Origin: Pelomonas lactea
Lineage (GTDB): Bacteria; Pseudomonadota; Gammaproteobacteria; Burkholderiales; Burkholderiaceae_C
Assembly (NCBI RefSeq): GCF_043555885.1
Contig: NZ_JBIGHX010000001.1
Coordinates: forward strand, 434,001-498,000
Reading direction: 5' to 3'
Length of the DNA: 64,000 nucleotides
Within the stretch, counting starts at the first letter, position 1; each line of letters opens with the position of its first letter. The position numbers and the translations under genes are program-made. The notes beneath the pieces were generated by a model, which was not told the DNA's origin, searched no databases, and saw only the letters and a list, made by a program, of their open reading frames with translations. This document shows, piece after piece, positions 51,548-60,482 of this stretch.

Positions 51548-53818
51548 ATGCCTGACGCCGTTTCCTTCCCTCCGCCCCCGCTGGCCCCTCCACCGGCGCC
51601 GTCCTGGCGCTCGGCCTGTGCCTGGCCCCTGATGATGGCGTTGGCCGCCTGCGGCGGCGGCGGCAGTGGCTCGCATGCCACCGACACCCCCACCACGCCC
51701 CCGCCGCCGGTGGCCACGCCCAGCCCGCTGCCCATGCCGACACCGGCACCGACGCCCACGCCGTCGCCGGCCCCCGCACCAGCACCCTCGCCCACGCCAG
51801 CACCGTCACCCGCGCCGTCTCCGGCACCGTCACCTGCTCCCTCACCTTCGCCCGCGCCGTCGCCAGCGCCCTCACCGTCACCCGCACCGTCCCCGACCCC
51901 CACGCCCGCGCCATCACCCACGCCCACCCCCGCCCCCAGCCCGACACCCACGCCGCCCCCGCCGCCGCCGCCACCATCGCCGCTGTCGGGCACCGTCGCC
52001 GCCGGCCTGGCGCTGACCGGCGGCAAGGTGACCGTGCTGGACGAGACCGGCAAGGTCATCGCCAGCGGCAAGGACGTGACGGCGGCCACGGGCGCGTACG
52101 GCCCCATCACGCTGACCGGCGCCGGCCCGTTCCGCGTGCAGGCCTGCGGCACGGCCGGCGACCGCGCGATGTGCCTGTGGGGTGCCACGCCCAGCGGCGG
52201 CACTTTGAACCTGACCCCGCTGACCAGCGCCGTCACCGTGCTGGCCAGCGGCCAGCCGCCCGAGGCGCTGATGACCGGCGCCGTGCAGGGGCTCACCGCC
52301 GCGGCGCTCGCCACGGCGCAGACGCAGGTACGCACCGTCATCGCATCGGCACTGGCCGACGCCGGCCTGGCCACCGACTTCGACCTGCTGGCCGGCACGC
52401 TGACGCCCGGCACCCACACCGGCTACGACCGCGTGCTGGACGCCGTCGACGTGGGCTGGGGCATGGACGCCAAGGCCTACGTGACGCTGAGTTCCGCGCT
52501 CGGCAGCGGCTGGGCCTATCTGGAGCCCGGCACCACCAGCGGCAGCCTGGCCACCGACGCGTCGGCCGCCAAGGTGGACCATGCCGGCATCGACACGCTG
52601 TTCCGCGCGCTGGGTGCGGCCATGCCGTTTGCTGCCAAATGCCCCAGCACCACCGACGGCATCAAGCCGCTGCTGGACCCGGCCGCCCGCGCCAGCGCGG
52701 ACCTCGTGACGAGCTTCAGCGGCGACAAGGCCGTGCAGGTGCTGTGCGGCCACATGCTGGGTTCGCTGGTGGGTGACACCGAGTCGCTGGAAGGCGCCAC
52801 GCTGCTGCCGGCCGTGCCGACACGCTGCGACTTCACCGGCACCGACCCGGTCTGCCGCGTGAAACTCATCTTCAAGACCGCCGCGCCCAAGGCCAACGCA
52901 CCGGCCGGCACGACGCCCAAGGACGTGCTGCGCCAGGTCGGCGTCGACCAGACCATCGTGAAGCGCTCGTCCGGCTGGCTGCTGCTGGGCAACCGGCTGG
53001 AGGTGCAGGCCAGCGCGACGGCGCGGCTGGTGATGAAGCGCCGCGTCGACCAGACCGCCGCCGACAGCTACAGCCGTTTCCTGGACATCCGCGTCCCGGC
53101 CTACCCCGGCCTGCGCTGCGCCCGCGCGACGCAGCAGGACACGGGGGGCAGCGACGTGACGCTGGCGCTGTTCAAGCCGGTGGCGAACGCGACCTACCTG
53201 AGCCTGTGGAGTGTCAGCGCCAGCGACGCCACGCCCAGCCTGGACCCGGCCAGCGGCGCGACGCGTGGCGTGGACGTCGTCGCGCTGCCAGTGCCCGCCG
53301 GCGCGGCCGGCGACACGACGGCGCGCAACTTCGTGCGCGCCGGCCGCGTGATGAAGATCGCGCTGTTCAGCGACACCGCCTGCAGCACGCCGCTGGCGGG
53401 CGCCGACGGCGGTGCGGTCAGCATCGACGTGGCGGGGCAGCTGCCCATCACCGTGTCCCACATGAGCGGCCAGCCCTGGCCGGCGCTGGCCGCCGCGACC
53501 GGCACCGCGCTGACCTCGCTGAAGGGCGCGGCGAACGCCAAGCTCAGCTTCACGGCGGACTGGACCCAGCCGCGCGGCGACGCGGCCGTCAACCGCGTGC
53601 AGCTGTGCTCGCTGGACGCCAACTGCGGCAACGTGCTGGCCACGCTGGACCTGGCGCCCACCACGGCCAAGGCGGTACTGAGCCCGACGCTGGGCGCGCT
53701 GGCGCTGTCGGCCGCCGACTACAAGCTGCTGCGCCTGACGGCGCGCACGGCCGGTGGGCTGGTGCTGCAGCTGGATGCGGCGTCGTGCACGGCGCAGGTG
53801 GCCGGGCAGCCCTGTTAG
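51548..53818 (+). CDS. lipoprotein with long Pro/Ser/Ala linker
   Basis: A 756-residue protein. The N-terminus includes WRSACAWPLMMALAACGGGG, a lipoprotein signal with LAAC as the lipobox, so it is probably an outer-membrane lipoprotein; the exact start is uncertain because several codons precede the hydrophobic part. Residues about 48-150 are an unstructured linker built from PAPSP/PTPAP units. The rest is a beta-rich region starting SGTVAAGLALTGGKVTVLDETGKVIASGKDVT (a carboxypeptidase-regulatory-like beta sandwich) and a large unrecognised domain with several cysteines. The function is unknown. It is followed by a truncated copy of the structured intergenic element. Confidence 0.8.
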   Translation: MPDAVSFPPPPLAPPPAPSWRSACAWPLMMALAACGGGGSGSHATDTPTTPPPPVATPSPLPMPTPAPTPTPSPAPAPAPSPTPAPSPAPSPAPSPAPSPSPAPSPAPSPSPAPSPTPTPAPSPTPTPAPSPTPTPPPPPPPPSPLSGTVAAGLALTGGKVTVLDETGKVIASGKDVTAATGAYGPITLTGAGPFRVQACGTAGDRAMCLWGATPSGGTLNLTPLTSAVTVLASGQPPEALMTGAVQGLTAAALATAQTQVRTVIASALADAGLATDFDLLAGTLTPGTHTGYDRVLDAVDVGWGMDAKAYVTLSSALGSGWAYLEPGTTSGSLATDASAAKVDHAGIDTLFRALGAAMPFAAKCPSTTDGIKPLLDPAARASADLVTSFSGDKAVQVLCGHMLGSLVGDTESLEGATLLPAVPTRCDFTGTDPVCRVKLIFKTAAPKANAPAGTTPKDVLRQVGVDQTIVKRSSGWLLLGNRLEVQASATARLVMKRRVDQTAADSYSRFLDIRVPAYPGLRCARATQQDTGGSDVTLALFKPVANATYLSLWSVSASDATPSLDPASGATRGVDVVALPVPAGAAGDTTARNFVRAGRVMKIALFSDTACSTPLAGADGGAVSIDVAGQLPITVSHMSGQPWPALAAATGTALTSLKGAANAKLSFTADWTQPRGDAAVNRVQLCSLDANCGNVLATLDLAPTTAKAVLSPTLGALALSAADYKLLRLTARTAGGLVLQLDAASCTAQVAGQPC
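51690..51975 (+). repeat. low-complexity Pro/Ser/Ala coding repeat
   Basis: The linker of the lipoprotein is encoded by degenerate tandem repeats of proline codons alternating with Ser, Thr or Ala codons (CCGTCACCxGCx and CCxACxCCx types). Such tracts expand and shrink by slippage, so linker length may vary between strains. No spacer-like structure is present, so it is not a CRISPR array. Confidence 0.8.
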
Positions 53819-53875
53819 CCCCTCGTCCGGCCTTGCCCCGCTGAGCGTGGGCAGGACCGGCCTGGGACCGCGGTC
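53819..53875 (+). repeat. dispersed structured intergenic element, copy D (truncated)
   Basis: Only the first part of the element is present: it starts CCCCTCG directly after the lipoprotein stop and carries a hairpin CCTTGCCC with GGGCAGG around CGCTGAGCGT. The conserved second hairpin and the GGCCGG end are missing; it stops at the end of the convergent sugar dehydrogenase gene. Confidence 0.75.
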
Positions 53876-55049
53876 AGCGCGCGATTCGGATCAGCTTGCC
53901 GCTGTCGGTCAGCAGCAGCAACGCGCCGTCGGGTGCGGGCCTCACGGCGCGGATACGCTCACCCAGGTCCTCGAACAGCTTCTCGCGGCTGGCGACGGTG
54001 TCGCCCGACAGCGTCAGCCGCCACAGCGCCTGGCCGGCCAGCGCGCCGACGAACAGGTTGCCCTGCCACTCCGGGAACATCGCGCCGCCATAGAACGCGA
54101 TGCCGGACGGCGCGATGGAGGTCGGCACCCACCAGGTCAGCGGCTCGACGAAGCGCGGTGCGTGCACGCCGCCGCCGATGGCGCAGGCGGTGCCCACCGG
54201 GTCGCCGTAGTTGCAGCCGTAGCTGACCGTGGGCCAGCCATGGTTGCCACCGGCGCGGGCGATGTTGATCTCGTCGCCGCCCTGCGCGCCATGCTCGCTG
54301 ACCCACAGCTCGCCCGTCGTCGGGTGCAGCGCCGCACCCTGCGGGTTGCGGTGGCCCATGCTCCACAGCCCGGGCCGGGCGCCGGCGCCGAAGGACGGGT
54401 TGTCGGCCGGCATGCTGCCGTCGCGGTTCACGCGCACCACCTTGCCCAGCGTCTGGGCGACGTCCTGCGCCGGGCTGCCCAGCTGGCGCTCACCCAGCGT
54501 GATGAACAGCGTCTTGTCGCGCGCGAACACCAGCCGCGAGCCGTAGTGCGCGCCGCCGGCCACCTTGGGCGCCTGGCGGAAGATGACCGTCAGCCCCTGC
54601 AGCGCATTGCCCACCAGCTGCGCCCGCGCGACCGCGGTGCCGGCCTTGCCCGCCTCGGCGCCGCTGCCGGGCTCGGCATAGCTGAGGAAGACGTGACCGG
54701 TGGTGGCGAAGTCGGGGTCCAGCGCCACGTCCAGCAGCCCGCCCTGACCGGCGCTGTCCACGGCCGGGGCGCCGGTGACGGGCTGGCTGGTCGCCAGGTC
54801 CGCCGCCACGCGCACGAGGCCGGCGGTGCGCTGCGTGACCAGCCAGCTGCCATCAGGCAACTGGGCCAGCCCCCACGGGTTGGTGAGCCGCACCGGCTGC
54901 GCGGTGGCCCGGGCGGGGCCGGTGGGCGCGGACGCGGGCGACGACGCCGGGGCCGCCACCGGCGGAGCGCTGCCGCCGCCACCGCCGCAGGCCGACAGCA
55001 ACGCCAGGCAGCACAGCGCGGCGCGGCGCAGAAGAGGCGTGGGGTTCAT
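53874..55049 (-). CDS. PQQ-dependent sugar dehydrogenase-like lipoprotein
   Basis: A 391-residue protein with a lipoprotein signal (MNPTPLLRRAALCCLALLSAC, lipobox LSAC, then GGGGGSAP). A six-bladed propeller of the soluble glucose/aldose sugar dehydrogenase family follows: NPWGLAQLPDGSWLVTQRTAGLVRV, QGGLLDVALDPDFATTGHVFLSYAEP, LFITLGERQLGSPAQDVAQTLGKVVRVNRDG, and WSMGHRNPQGAALHPTTGELWVSEHGAQGGDEINIARAGGNHGWPTVSYG. These are the PQQ-site and calcium-site blocks of the family. It would oxidise sugars in the periplasm and pass electrons to the respiratory chain. It is convergent with the lipoprotein gene and divergent from the DUF1800 gene. Confidence 0.9.
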   Translation of the reverse strand: MNPTPLLRRAALCCLALLSACGGGGGSAPPVAAPASSPASAPTGPARATAQPVRLTNPWGLAQLPDGSWLVTQRTAGLVRVAADLATSQPVTGAPAVDSAGQGGLLDVALDPDFATTGHVFLSYAEPGSGAEAGKAGTAVARAQLVGNALQGLTVIFRQAPKVAGGAHYGSRLVFARDKTLFITLGERQLGSPAQDVAQTLGKVVRVNRDGSMPADNPSFGAGARPGLWSMGHRNPQGAALHPTTGELWVSEHGAQGGDEINIARAGGNHGWPTVSYGCNYGDPVGTACAIGGGVHAPRFVEPLTWWVPTSIAPSGIAFYGGAMFPEWQGNLFVGALAGQALWRLTLSGDTVASREKLFEDLGERIRAVRPAPDGALLLLTDSGKLIRIAR

Positions 55050-55238
55050 GCGGGGCTCCTGTGGCGAAGGATGCGGGCCAGTGTGGCGCGCAACGGCCGT
55101 GCGGGATATCACGCAGCCCCGCTCCGCCAGCGCCGGCTTGTTGCCGTTGGTAAGCGGCGGCTCGCGCCGGCAACCTGGCGTTACGGCCGTTGCGCCGGGG
55201 CGGCCATCATGCGCGGCCGCCGTACTTGCCGCCATTCC

Positions 55239-57020
55239 ATGCGCCTGCCCCTCACTGCCATCGCCCGCCCCCGCCGGGCCGCTCCCGCCAGCGCGTGGGT
55301 CATTTCGATCGCCGCGCTGCTGGCTGGCTGCGGCGGTGGCGGGGGTGGCAGCAGCCCCACCAGTGCGCCCAGCGGCGGCATCGCGACGCCACCCGCCGCG
55401 GCCACCCCGGCCGCGCCACCGATGACGCAGCGCGACGCCGTGCGGCTGGCCTCGCAGGCCAGCTTCGGCGCCACCGAGGCCATGGTGACGCAGATGCGCA
55501 CGCAGAGCGCCGCCGCCTGGGTGAAGGCCCAGCAACAGCTGCCGGCCACGTCGCGCTACACGCTGGGCGGCACGAGCGCGGTGCACATCGACACCACCGG
55601 CGTGGGCTTTTGCGATCAACCGGCCAACCAGGGCGACAACTGCTGGCGCGACGCCTTCTCCAGCATGCCGCTGCTGTGGGACTTCTACCGCAACGCCGTC
55701 GCCCAGCCCGATCAGCTGCGCCAACGCGTGGCCTTTGCGCTGCAGCAGATCGTCGTCGTCAGCAACCTGGAGGTGGACGGCACCTACGGCCTGCGCCGCT
55801 ACCAGAACGCACTGCTGGACAACGCCTTCGGCAACTACCGCGACGTGCTGCGCCACGTGGCGCTGAGCCCGGTGATGGGCGACTACCTGAACGGCGTCAA
55901 CAACGACAAGGCCGCACCCAACGAGAACTTCGCGCGCGAGCTGCTGCAGCTGTTCTCGCTGGGCACCTGCCTGCTGGAGGCCGACGGCAGCCTCAAGGGC
56001 GGCAAGTGCCAGCCCACGTACGACAACGCGATGGTGCGCAACTACGCCTATGCGCTGACCGGCTGGACCTACCCCGCCGGCGGCAAGTCCAAGTGGACCT
56101 GCCAGCCCAAGGGCGCCAACTGCCAGTTCTACGACGGCGAGATGGCACCCCTGCCAACCCTGCACGACACCGCCGAGCGCCCGCTGCTGGCCGGCGGCAA
56201 GAAGGCCGCCGGCAGCACGCCCGCGCAGGCGCTGGACGCCGTGCTCGACAGCCTGCTGGCCCATCCCAACGCGGCGCCCTTCATCGGCCGCCAGCTCATC
56301 CAGGCCCTGGTGCGCTCCAACCCGTCGGCCGGCTACGTGACACGCGTGGGCGCGGCGTTCCAGAGCGGCAAGTTCAGCCAGGACGGCGTGAGCTTCGGCG
56401 CCGGCAAGCCCGGTGACCTGGCGGCCACGGTGGCCGCCGTGCTGCTGGACGCCGAGGCCCGCGGCGACGCGGCGCCCGGCAGCGCCGGCGGCCGGCTGCG
56501 CGAGCCCGTGCTGATGATGACCGGCGTGCTGCGCGCGCTGAATGGCAAGACCGACGGCGACGCGCTGGGCTGGTGGTGGGGCGAGACGCTGCGCCAGCAT
56601 GTGTTCCGCTCGCCGTCGGTCTTCAACTTCTACCCGCCGGACTACCCGGTGCCCGGCACGCAGCTGACCGGCGGCGCCTTCGGCATCCACAACGCCAACA
56701 CGTCGCTGGAGCGGCTGAACTACCTGACCTATCTGCTGAACTGGGGCGGCTCGCAGCCCGTGGCCAACGTGCCCGGTGCCACCGGCACGCAAGTCACGCT
56801 GGACGCGTTCGACGCCGACGCGGCCGACGCCGCCAAGCTGGTCGACCGCCTGGCGCTGCTGGCCCACGGCGAGCCGCTGCCCGGCGCCGCGCGCGCCAAG
56901 GTGGTGGAAGCCGTGTCCTGGTGGACCGACAAGACCGACGCCAAGACCTGGCAACGCAATCGCGTCAGGACCGCCGCCTACCTCGTGTTCGCGGCACCGC
57001 AGTACCAGATCGTCCGCTAA
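55239..57020 (+). CDS. DUF1800-family lipoprotein
   Basis: A 593-residue protein with a lipoprotein signal (ASAWVISIAALLAGC then GGGGGGSS); an ATG at 55209 in the same frame is also possible. DUF1800 marks are AVRLASQASFGATEAMV near the start, the family signature ENFARELLQLFSLG, MVRNYAYALTGWTY, and SPSVFNFYPPDYPVPGTQL. Function is unknown; in many bacteria DUF1800 and DUF1501 genes are neighbours and presumably act together in the periplasm, as they do here. A structured intergenic element starts 10 bp after the stop and separates it from the DUF1501 gene. Confidence 0.92.
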   Translation: MRLPLTAIARPRRAAPASAWVISIAALLAGCGGGGGGSSPTSAPSGGIATPPAAATPAAPPMTQRDAVRLASQASFGATEAMVTQMRTQSAAAWVKAQQQLPATSRYTLGGTSAVHIDTTGVGFCDQPANQGDNCWRDAFSSMPLLWDFYRNAVAQPDQLRQRVAFALQQIVVVSNLEVDGTYGLRRYQNALLDNAFGNYRDVLRHVALSPVMGDYLNGVNNDKAAPNENFARELLQLFSLGTCLLEADGSLKGGKCQPTYDNAMVRNYAYALTGWTYPAGGKSKWTCQPKGANCQFYDGEMAPLPTLHDTAERPLLAGGKKAAGSTPAQALDAVLDSLLAHPNAAPFIGRQLIQALVRSNPSAGYVTRVGAAFQSGKFSQDGVSFGAGKPGDLAATVAAVLLDAEARGDAAPGSAGGRLREPVLMMTGVLRALNGKTDGDALGWWWGETLRQHVFRSPSVFNFYPPDYPVPGTQLTGGAFGIHNANTSLERLNYLTYLLNWGGSQPVANVPGATGTQVTLDAFDADAADAAKLVDRLALLAHGEPLPGAARAKVVEAVSWWTDKTDAKTWQRNRVRTAAYLVFAAPQYQIVR

Positions 57021-57030
57021 TGACTGTGCG

Positions 57031-57164
57031 CCCCTCGCCCAACCTTGCCCTGCTGAACGCAGGCAAGCCTGGTCGGTCCCCCGAGGGGACGGCGATGCCT
57101 GCCGGATCGACCGGCAAGCACATCGCCCGCCGGCCCGGCTTGGGGCGGCCCGGCGCTCGGCCCG
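57031..57164 (+). repeat. dispersed structured intergenic element, copy E
   Basis: Full-length copy between the DUF1800 and DUF1501 genes, in the direction of transcription. The first hairpin is CTTGCC with GGCAAG around CTGCTGAACGCA. The outer stem GGCGATG pairs with CATCGCC. The inner stem is CCTGCCGG with CCGGCAAG (one mismatch), and its loop is ATCGA. It ends GGCCCGGCTTGGGGCGGCC and CTCGGCCCG. Confidence 0.85.
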
Positions 57165-57200
57165 CAAATTCACGACGCGCAACCGCGTGAGAGATTTTCG

Positions 57201-58616
57201 ATGACGCACCACCATCACTCGCACTCCCCCAGCCGCCGCCGCCTGCTTGCCGGCGCGCTGGGCCTGGGCACGCTGGGCGCGCTCGCGCCGCTGCGCCCGG
57301 CCCGCGCGGCCGACTTCAAGGCGCTGGTCTGCATCTTCCTGTACGGCGGCAACGACGGCATGAACACCGTCGTGCCGATGGACACGACGCGCTACGCCGA
57401 CTACGCCCGCGTGCGTGCCGGCCTGGCGCTGCCGCAGGGCAGCCTGGGGCGGCTGGGCACCAGCGACTACGGCCTGCACCCCAGCCTGGCCGCGCTGAAC
57501 CCGCTGTTCGCCGCCGGCCGCATGGCCGTGCAGTTCAACGTCGGCCCGCTGATGGCGCCGCTGACCAAGGCCCAGTACCGCGCCGACGCCGGCAAGTCGC
57601 TGGTGACGCCGCCCAGCCTGTTCTCGCACAGCGACCAGCAGGTGCTGTGGGAGTCCGGCAGCACCGATGCGCAGAGCCGCACCGGCTGGGGCGGCCGCAG
57701 CGCGGCCACGCTGGGGCTGGCGCAGCCGGTCATCAGCGTCGGCGGCAACGGCCGCTTCGGCCTGTCGGAGCTGGCCGCGCCGCTGGTGCTGCCCGGCCCG
57801 GGCGACGGCTTCGGCGCCGCCGGCCTGGCCGCGTCGGACCTGACCTGGAAGCCCAACGCGCTGAAGCTGGACGCGCTGAAGGCCGTGTCCGCCGAGACCG
57901 ACACCGACCTGGCAGGCGCGTTCGAGAAACAGCAGCGCGACGCGATGGCGCTGTCGGAGCAGCTGGGCCCGCTGGTCAAGCGCAAGCCGGGCGAGGCCGG
58001 CAGCAACGCCGCCATCGACGCCGCGTTCGCGCCGCTGATCGCCAACGGCAACGTGACGACGGGCCTGGCCAAGCAGCTCTACCAGGCCGCCAAGCTGCTG
58101 GACGTGCGCGCCACGCTGGGCGGCAGCCGGCAGATCTACTTCGCGCAGCTGGGCGGCTTCGACACGCACGGCGGCCAGATCGGCAGCGACGCCGTCTCCG
58201 GCCACCACGCCGGGCTGCTCAAGCAGCTGGGCGACGCACTGGCCTGCTTCCAGGCCGCGCTGACGGCGCTGGGGCTGGCCGATTCGGTCACCACGTTCAC
58301 GCAGAGCGACTTCGGCCGCACCTTCAAGCCCAACAACAGCAGCGGCACCGACCACGCCTGGGGCAACCACCACCTCGTGATGGGCGGCGCGGTCAAGGGC
58401 GGCTTCTACGGCAGCTACCCGACGCTGGCGCTGGGCGGGCCGGACGACGTCGGCGTGGACAGCTGGGAGCAGCACGGCCGCTGGATCCCCACCTCCTCGG
58501 TGGACCAGTACGCCGCCACGCTGCTGGGCTGGATGGGCGCCAGCGCCACGCAGCTGGACACCATCCTGCCCAACCTGCCCAACTTCGGCAGCCGGCGCAG
58601 CCTGGGCTTTCTTTAA
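57201..58616 (+). CDS. DUF1501-family protein, Tat-exported
   Basis: A 471-residue protein. The N-terminus has a natural His run (THHHHSH), then a twin-arginine signal (SRRRLLAGALGLGTLGALAPLRPARA), so it is exported folded, probably with a metal. DUF1501 marks are ALVCIFLYGGNDGMNTVVP and SDFGRTFKPNNSSGTDHAWGNHHLVMGGAVKGG. The family is related to sulfatase/phosphatase-fold enzymes in structure prediction, but no activity is established. It forms a pair with the upstream DUF1800 lipoprotein. Its TAA stop shares a TTAA with the convergent NmrA-type gene. Confidence 0.93.
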   Translation: MTHHHHSHSPSRRRLLAGALGLGTLGALAPLRPARAADFKALVCIFLYGGNDGMNTVVPMDTTRYADYARVRAGLALPQGSLGRLGTSDYGLHPSLAALNPLFAAGRMAVQFNVGPLMAPLTKAQYRADAGKSLVTPPSLFSHSDQQVLWESGSTDAQSRTGWGGRSAATLGLAQPVISVGGNGRFGLSELAAPLVLPGPGDGFGAAGLAASDLTWKPNALKLDALKAVSAETDTDLAGAFEKQQRDAMALSEQLGPLVKRKPGEAGSNAAIDAAFAPLIANGNVTTGLAKQLYQAAKLLDVRATLGGSRQIYFAQLGGFDTHGGQIGSDAVSGHHAGLLKQLGDALACFQAALTALGLADSVTTFTQSDFGRTFKPNNSSGTDHAWGNHHLVMGGAVKGGFYGSYPTLALGGPDDVGVDSWEQHGRWIPTSSVDQYAATLLGWMGASATQLDTILPNLPNFGSRRSLGFL

Positions 58617-59491
58617 GCCGCCGGCGTGGCCGCCACGCGCTCGGCGACGAAGGCCGCGTAGGTGCGCAGCGGCCGGCCCAGCCGCTGTTCCAGCGTCTGC
58701 ACGGCGCCGTCGGCGGCGAGCTGGCCGATCTGCTGGATGCGGCTCATCATCAGCCGCAGGTCGTAGGCCATCCAGCCCGGCGCGTTCTGCGCCAGTTGCG
58801 CCTCGAAGGCCTGCACGTCGTCGCCGGCGTAGTGGATGTCGCGGCCCAGCGCCTGACTCCACACCGCCGCCGCCCGCGGGCCGTTGATGACTTCCGGGCC
58901 GACGACTTCCAGCGTCAGCCGCGGCAGCGGCGCCGGCGCGCGGTCGCGGCGCAGCAGCTCGGCCACGGCGACATCGGCGATGTCGCGCGCATCCACCATC
59001 GCGCAGCCCACCGCGCCGATGGGCATGGGGAACACGCCGTAGCCCTCGACGACAGGCTGGATCTGCACGTCGTTCTGCATGAAGTAGGCCGGCCGCAGGA
59101 TGGTGGCCGGCAGGTCCAGCGACTCGATCATGCGTTCCACCGTGTACTTGCCGGCGAAGTGCGGCACGTCGGTGTAGAGGTCCGCGTTGATGACCGACAG
59201 GTAGACGATGCGCTGGATGCCCAGCTCGCGGGCGACGTTCAAGGCCTGCAGCGACTGGGTCACCTCGTCGGCGGCCAGCGCATTCAGCAGGAACAGCGTG
59301 CGCACGCCGGCCATGGCGCGGCGCATGGAGGCCACGTCCGTGAGGTCGGCGACGGCGCCCTTGACGCCTGCGGGCAGCGACAGCGTGCCGGTCTTGCGGA
59401 CCAGCGCGGTGACGTCCGCGCCCTGGTGGGCCAGGCCCTGTACGACGAGGGAACCGATGGTGCCGGTGGCGCCGATGACGAGGATGCTCAT
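58613..59491 (-). CDS. NmrA-like NAD(P)-binding protein
   Basis: A 292-residue Rossmann-fold protein of the NmrA/NAD(P)H:quinone-oxidoreductase-2-type atypical SDR group. The dinucleotide motif is VIGATGTIGSLVVQGL; VYLSVINAD, FAGKYTVERMIESLDLPATILRPAYFMQN and MVDARDIADVAVAELL are typical later blocks. Members act as redox sensors or reductases. It is divergent from a LysR regulator, and the gap holds a perfect inverted repeat, so the regulator probably controls this gene. Its stop overlaps that of the DUF1501 gene. Confidence 0.9.
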   Translation of the reverse strand: MSILVIGATGTIGSLVVQGLAHQGADVTALVRKTGTLSLPAGVKGAVADLTDVASMRRAMAGVRTLFLLNALAADEVTQSLQALNVARELGIQRIVYLSVINADLYTDVPHFAGKYTVERMIESLDLPATILRPAYFMQNDVQIQPVVEGYGVFPMPIGAVGCAMVDARDIADVAVAELLRRDRAPAPLPRLTLEVVGPEVINGPRAAAVWSQALGRDIHYAGDDVQAFEAQLAQNAPGWMAYDLRLMMSRIQQIGQLAADGAVQTLEQRLGRPLRTYAAFVAERVAATPAA

Positions 59492-59576
59492 GGGAAAACT
59501 CCGTGATTCAGAAGTGTTGGGGGGAAGCACGGAACGAAAGATAGGCCGTTGCATCCGATAAACACAGACACCAAAA

Positions 59577-59595
59577 TCAAGACAAACTGTCTTGA
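59577..59595. promoter_or_regulatory. perfect inverted repeat in LysR/NmrA divergent gap
   Basis: TCAAGACA-aac-TGTCTTGA (8-3-8) lies 12 bp before the LysR start codon in an A/T-rich patch of the 115-bp gap. It has the T-N11-A layout of LysR-type binding sites and probably serves autoregulation and control of the NmrA-like gene. Confidence 0.65.
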
Positions 59596-59606
59596 ATTCA
59601 AAACAC

Positions 59607-60482
59607 ATGGACCTGAACGCGCTGGCCGACTTCAACCTCGTCGCCACCCACGGCGGCTTCGGGCGGGCCAGCCGCGCCAGCCGGCGCTCCAAGGCAACGC
59701 TGTCCCGGCGCGTGGCCGAGCTGGAGGAGCAGCTGGGCGTGCGCCTCATCGAGCGCAGCGCCAAGGGGCTGGAGCTGACCGAGGCCGGCCAGCTGCTGCT
59801 GAGCCGCACCGAAGGCCCGCTGCACGAGGTGGCCGACGCCCTCACCGCCGCCCGCGAGGGCACGGGCCGGGTCAGCGGGCGGCTGCGCATCGCCACGCCG
59901 GTGCTGTTCGCGCAGCTGGCGATGGGGCGGCTGACGGCCGAGTTCCGGCGCCTCTACCCCGAGGTCACGGTCGACGTGGTGGCCGAAGACCGCGTCGTGA
60001 ACCTCGTCGACGAGCAGTTCGACGTGGCGATCCGCCCCAACCCGCGGCCGGACACGGCCCTCGTCGGCCGGCGCTTCGCGACCGACCGCCTCGTCGTCGT
60101 GGCGGCGCCGTCCATCGCCGTGCCGCCGCCCGGAGCCGAGCCGGTGCGCGTGGAGGCCGTCGTCAACGCCTTCCGCGACGGTGACACCTGGGCACTGGAG
60201 GGCAGCGGGCTCGTGCTGGCGCCGGTGCCGGTGCTGCGGCTGTCATCGATGCTGATGCTGCGCGACGCCGCGCTGGCCGGCGCGGGCGTCACGCTGCTGC
60301 CGCGGTCCATCGTCGGGCCGCAACTGGCCAGCGGCGCGCTCGCGGCCTGGGGCGCCGTGGGCCCGGACGTGGCGCTGTGGGTGCTGCACACCTCGCGCCG
60401 CCTGGCCAGCCCCAAGGTCAAGGCCTTCGTGGACTTCATGGCCTCGCGCTACCCCGACGGCGAGCTGGTGCTGGCCGGCTAG
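59607..60482 (+). CDS. LysR-family transcriptional regulator
   Basis: A 291-residue regulator. The N-terminal helix-turn-helix is MDLNALADFNLVATHGGFGRASRASRRSKATLSRRVAELEEQLGVRLIERSAKGLELTEAG. The effector domain follows (GRLRIATPVLFAQLAMGRLTAEFRRLYPEV). It is divergent from an NmrA-like oxidoreductase gene, the usual layout for a LysR regulator and its target, with a perfect inverted repeat between them. Its TAG stop shares CTAG with the convergent peptidase gene. Confidence 0.92.
   Translation: MDLNALADFNLVATHGGFGRASRASRRSKATLSRRVAELEEQLGVRLIERSAKGLELTEAGQLLLSRTEGPLHEVADALTAAREGTGRVSGRLRIATPVLFAQLAMGRLTAEFRRLYPEVTVDVVAEDRVVNLVDEQFDVAIRPNPRPDTALVGRRFATDRLVVVAAPSIAVPPPGAEPVRVEAVVNAFRDGDTWALEGSGLVLAPVPVLRLSSMLMLRDAALAGAGVTLLPRSIVGPQLASGALAAWGAVGPDVALWVLHTSRRLASPKVKAFVDFMASRYPDGELVLAG

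Noticed and set aside
51690..51975. Possible CRISPR-like or tandem-repeat array
   Set aside because: The repeats are in frame Pro/Ser/Thr/Ala codons without spacers and lie inside a lipoprotein gene.
53819..53875. Terminator after the lipoprotein gene
   Set aside because: The hairpin is GC-rich but lacks a T run, and the sequence matches the first half of the dispersed element.
57201..57225. Engineered His tag at the start of the DUF1501 protein
   Set aside because: The His run is followed by a natural Tat signal and normal genomic context; His-rich starts occur naturally before Tat motifs.
55050..58862. Minus-strand extension of the sugar dehydrogenase frame far upstream across the DUF1800 and DUF1501 genes
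   Set aside because: It is an open shadow frame caused by high GC; the true protein starts with its lipoprotein signal at 55049, and both plus-strand genes have clear family matches.
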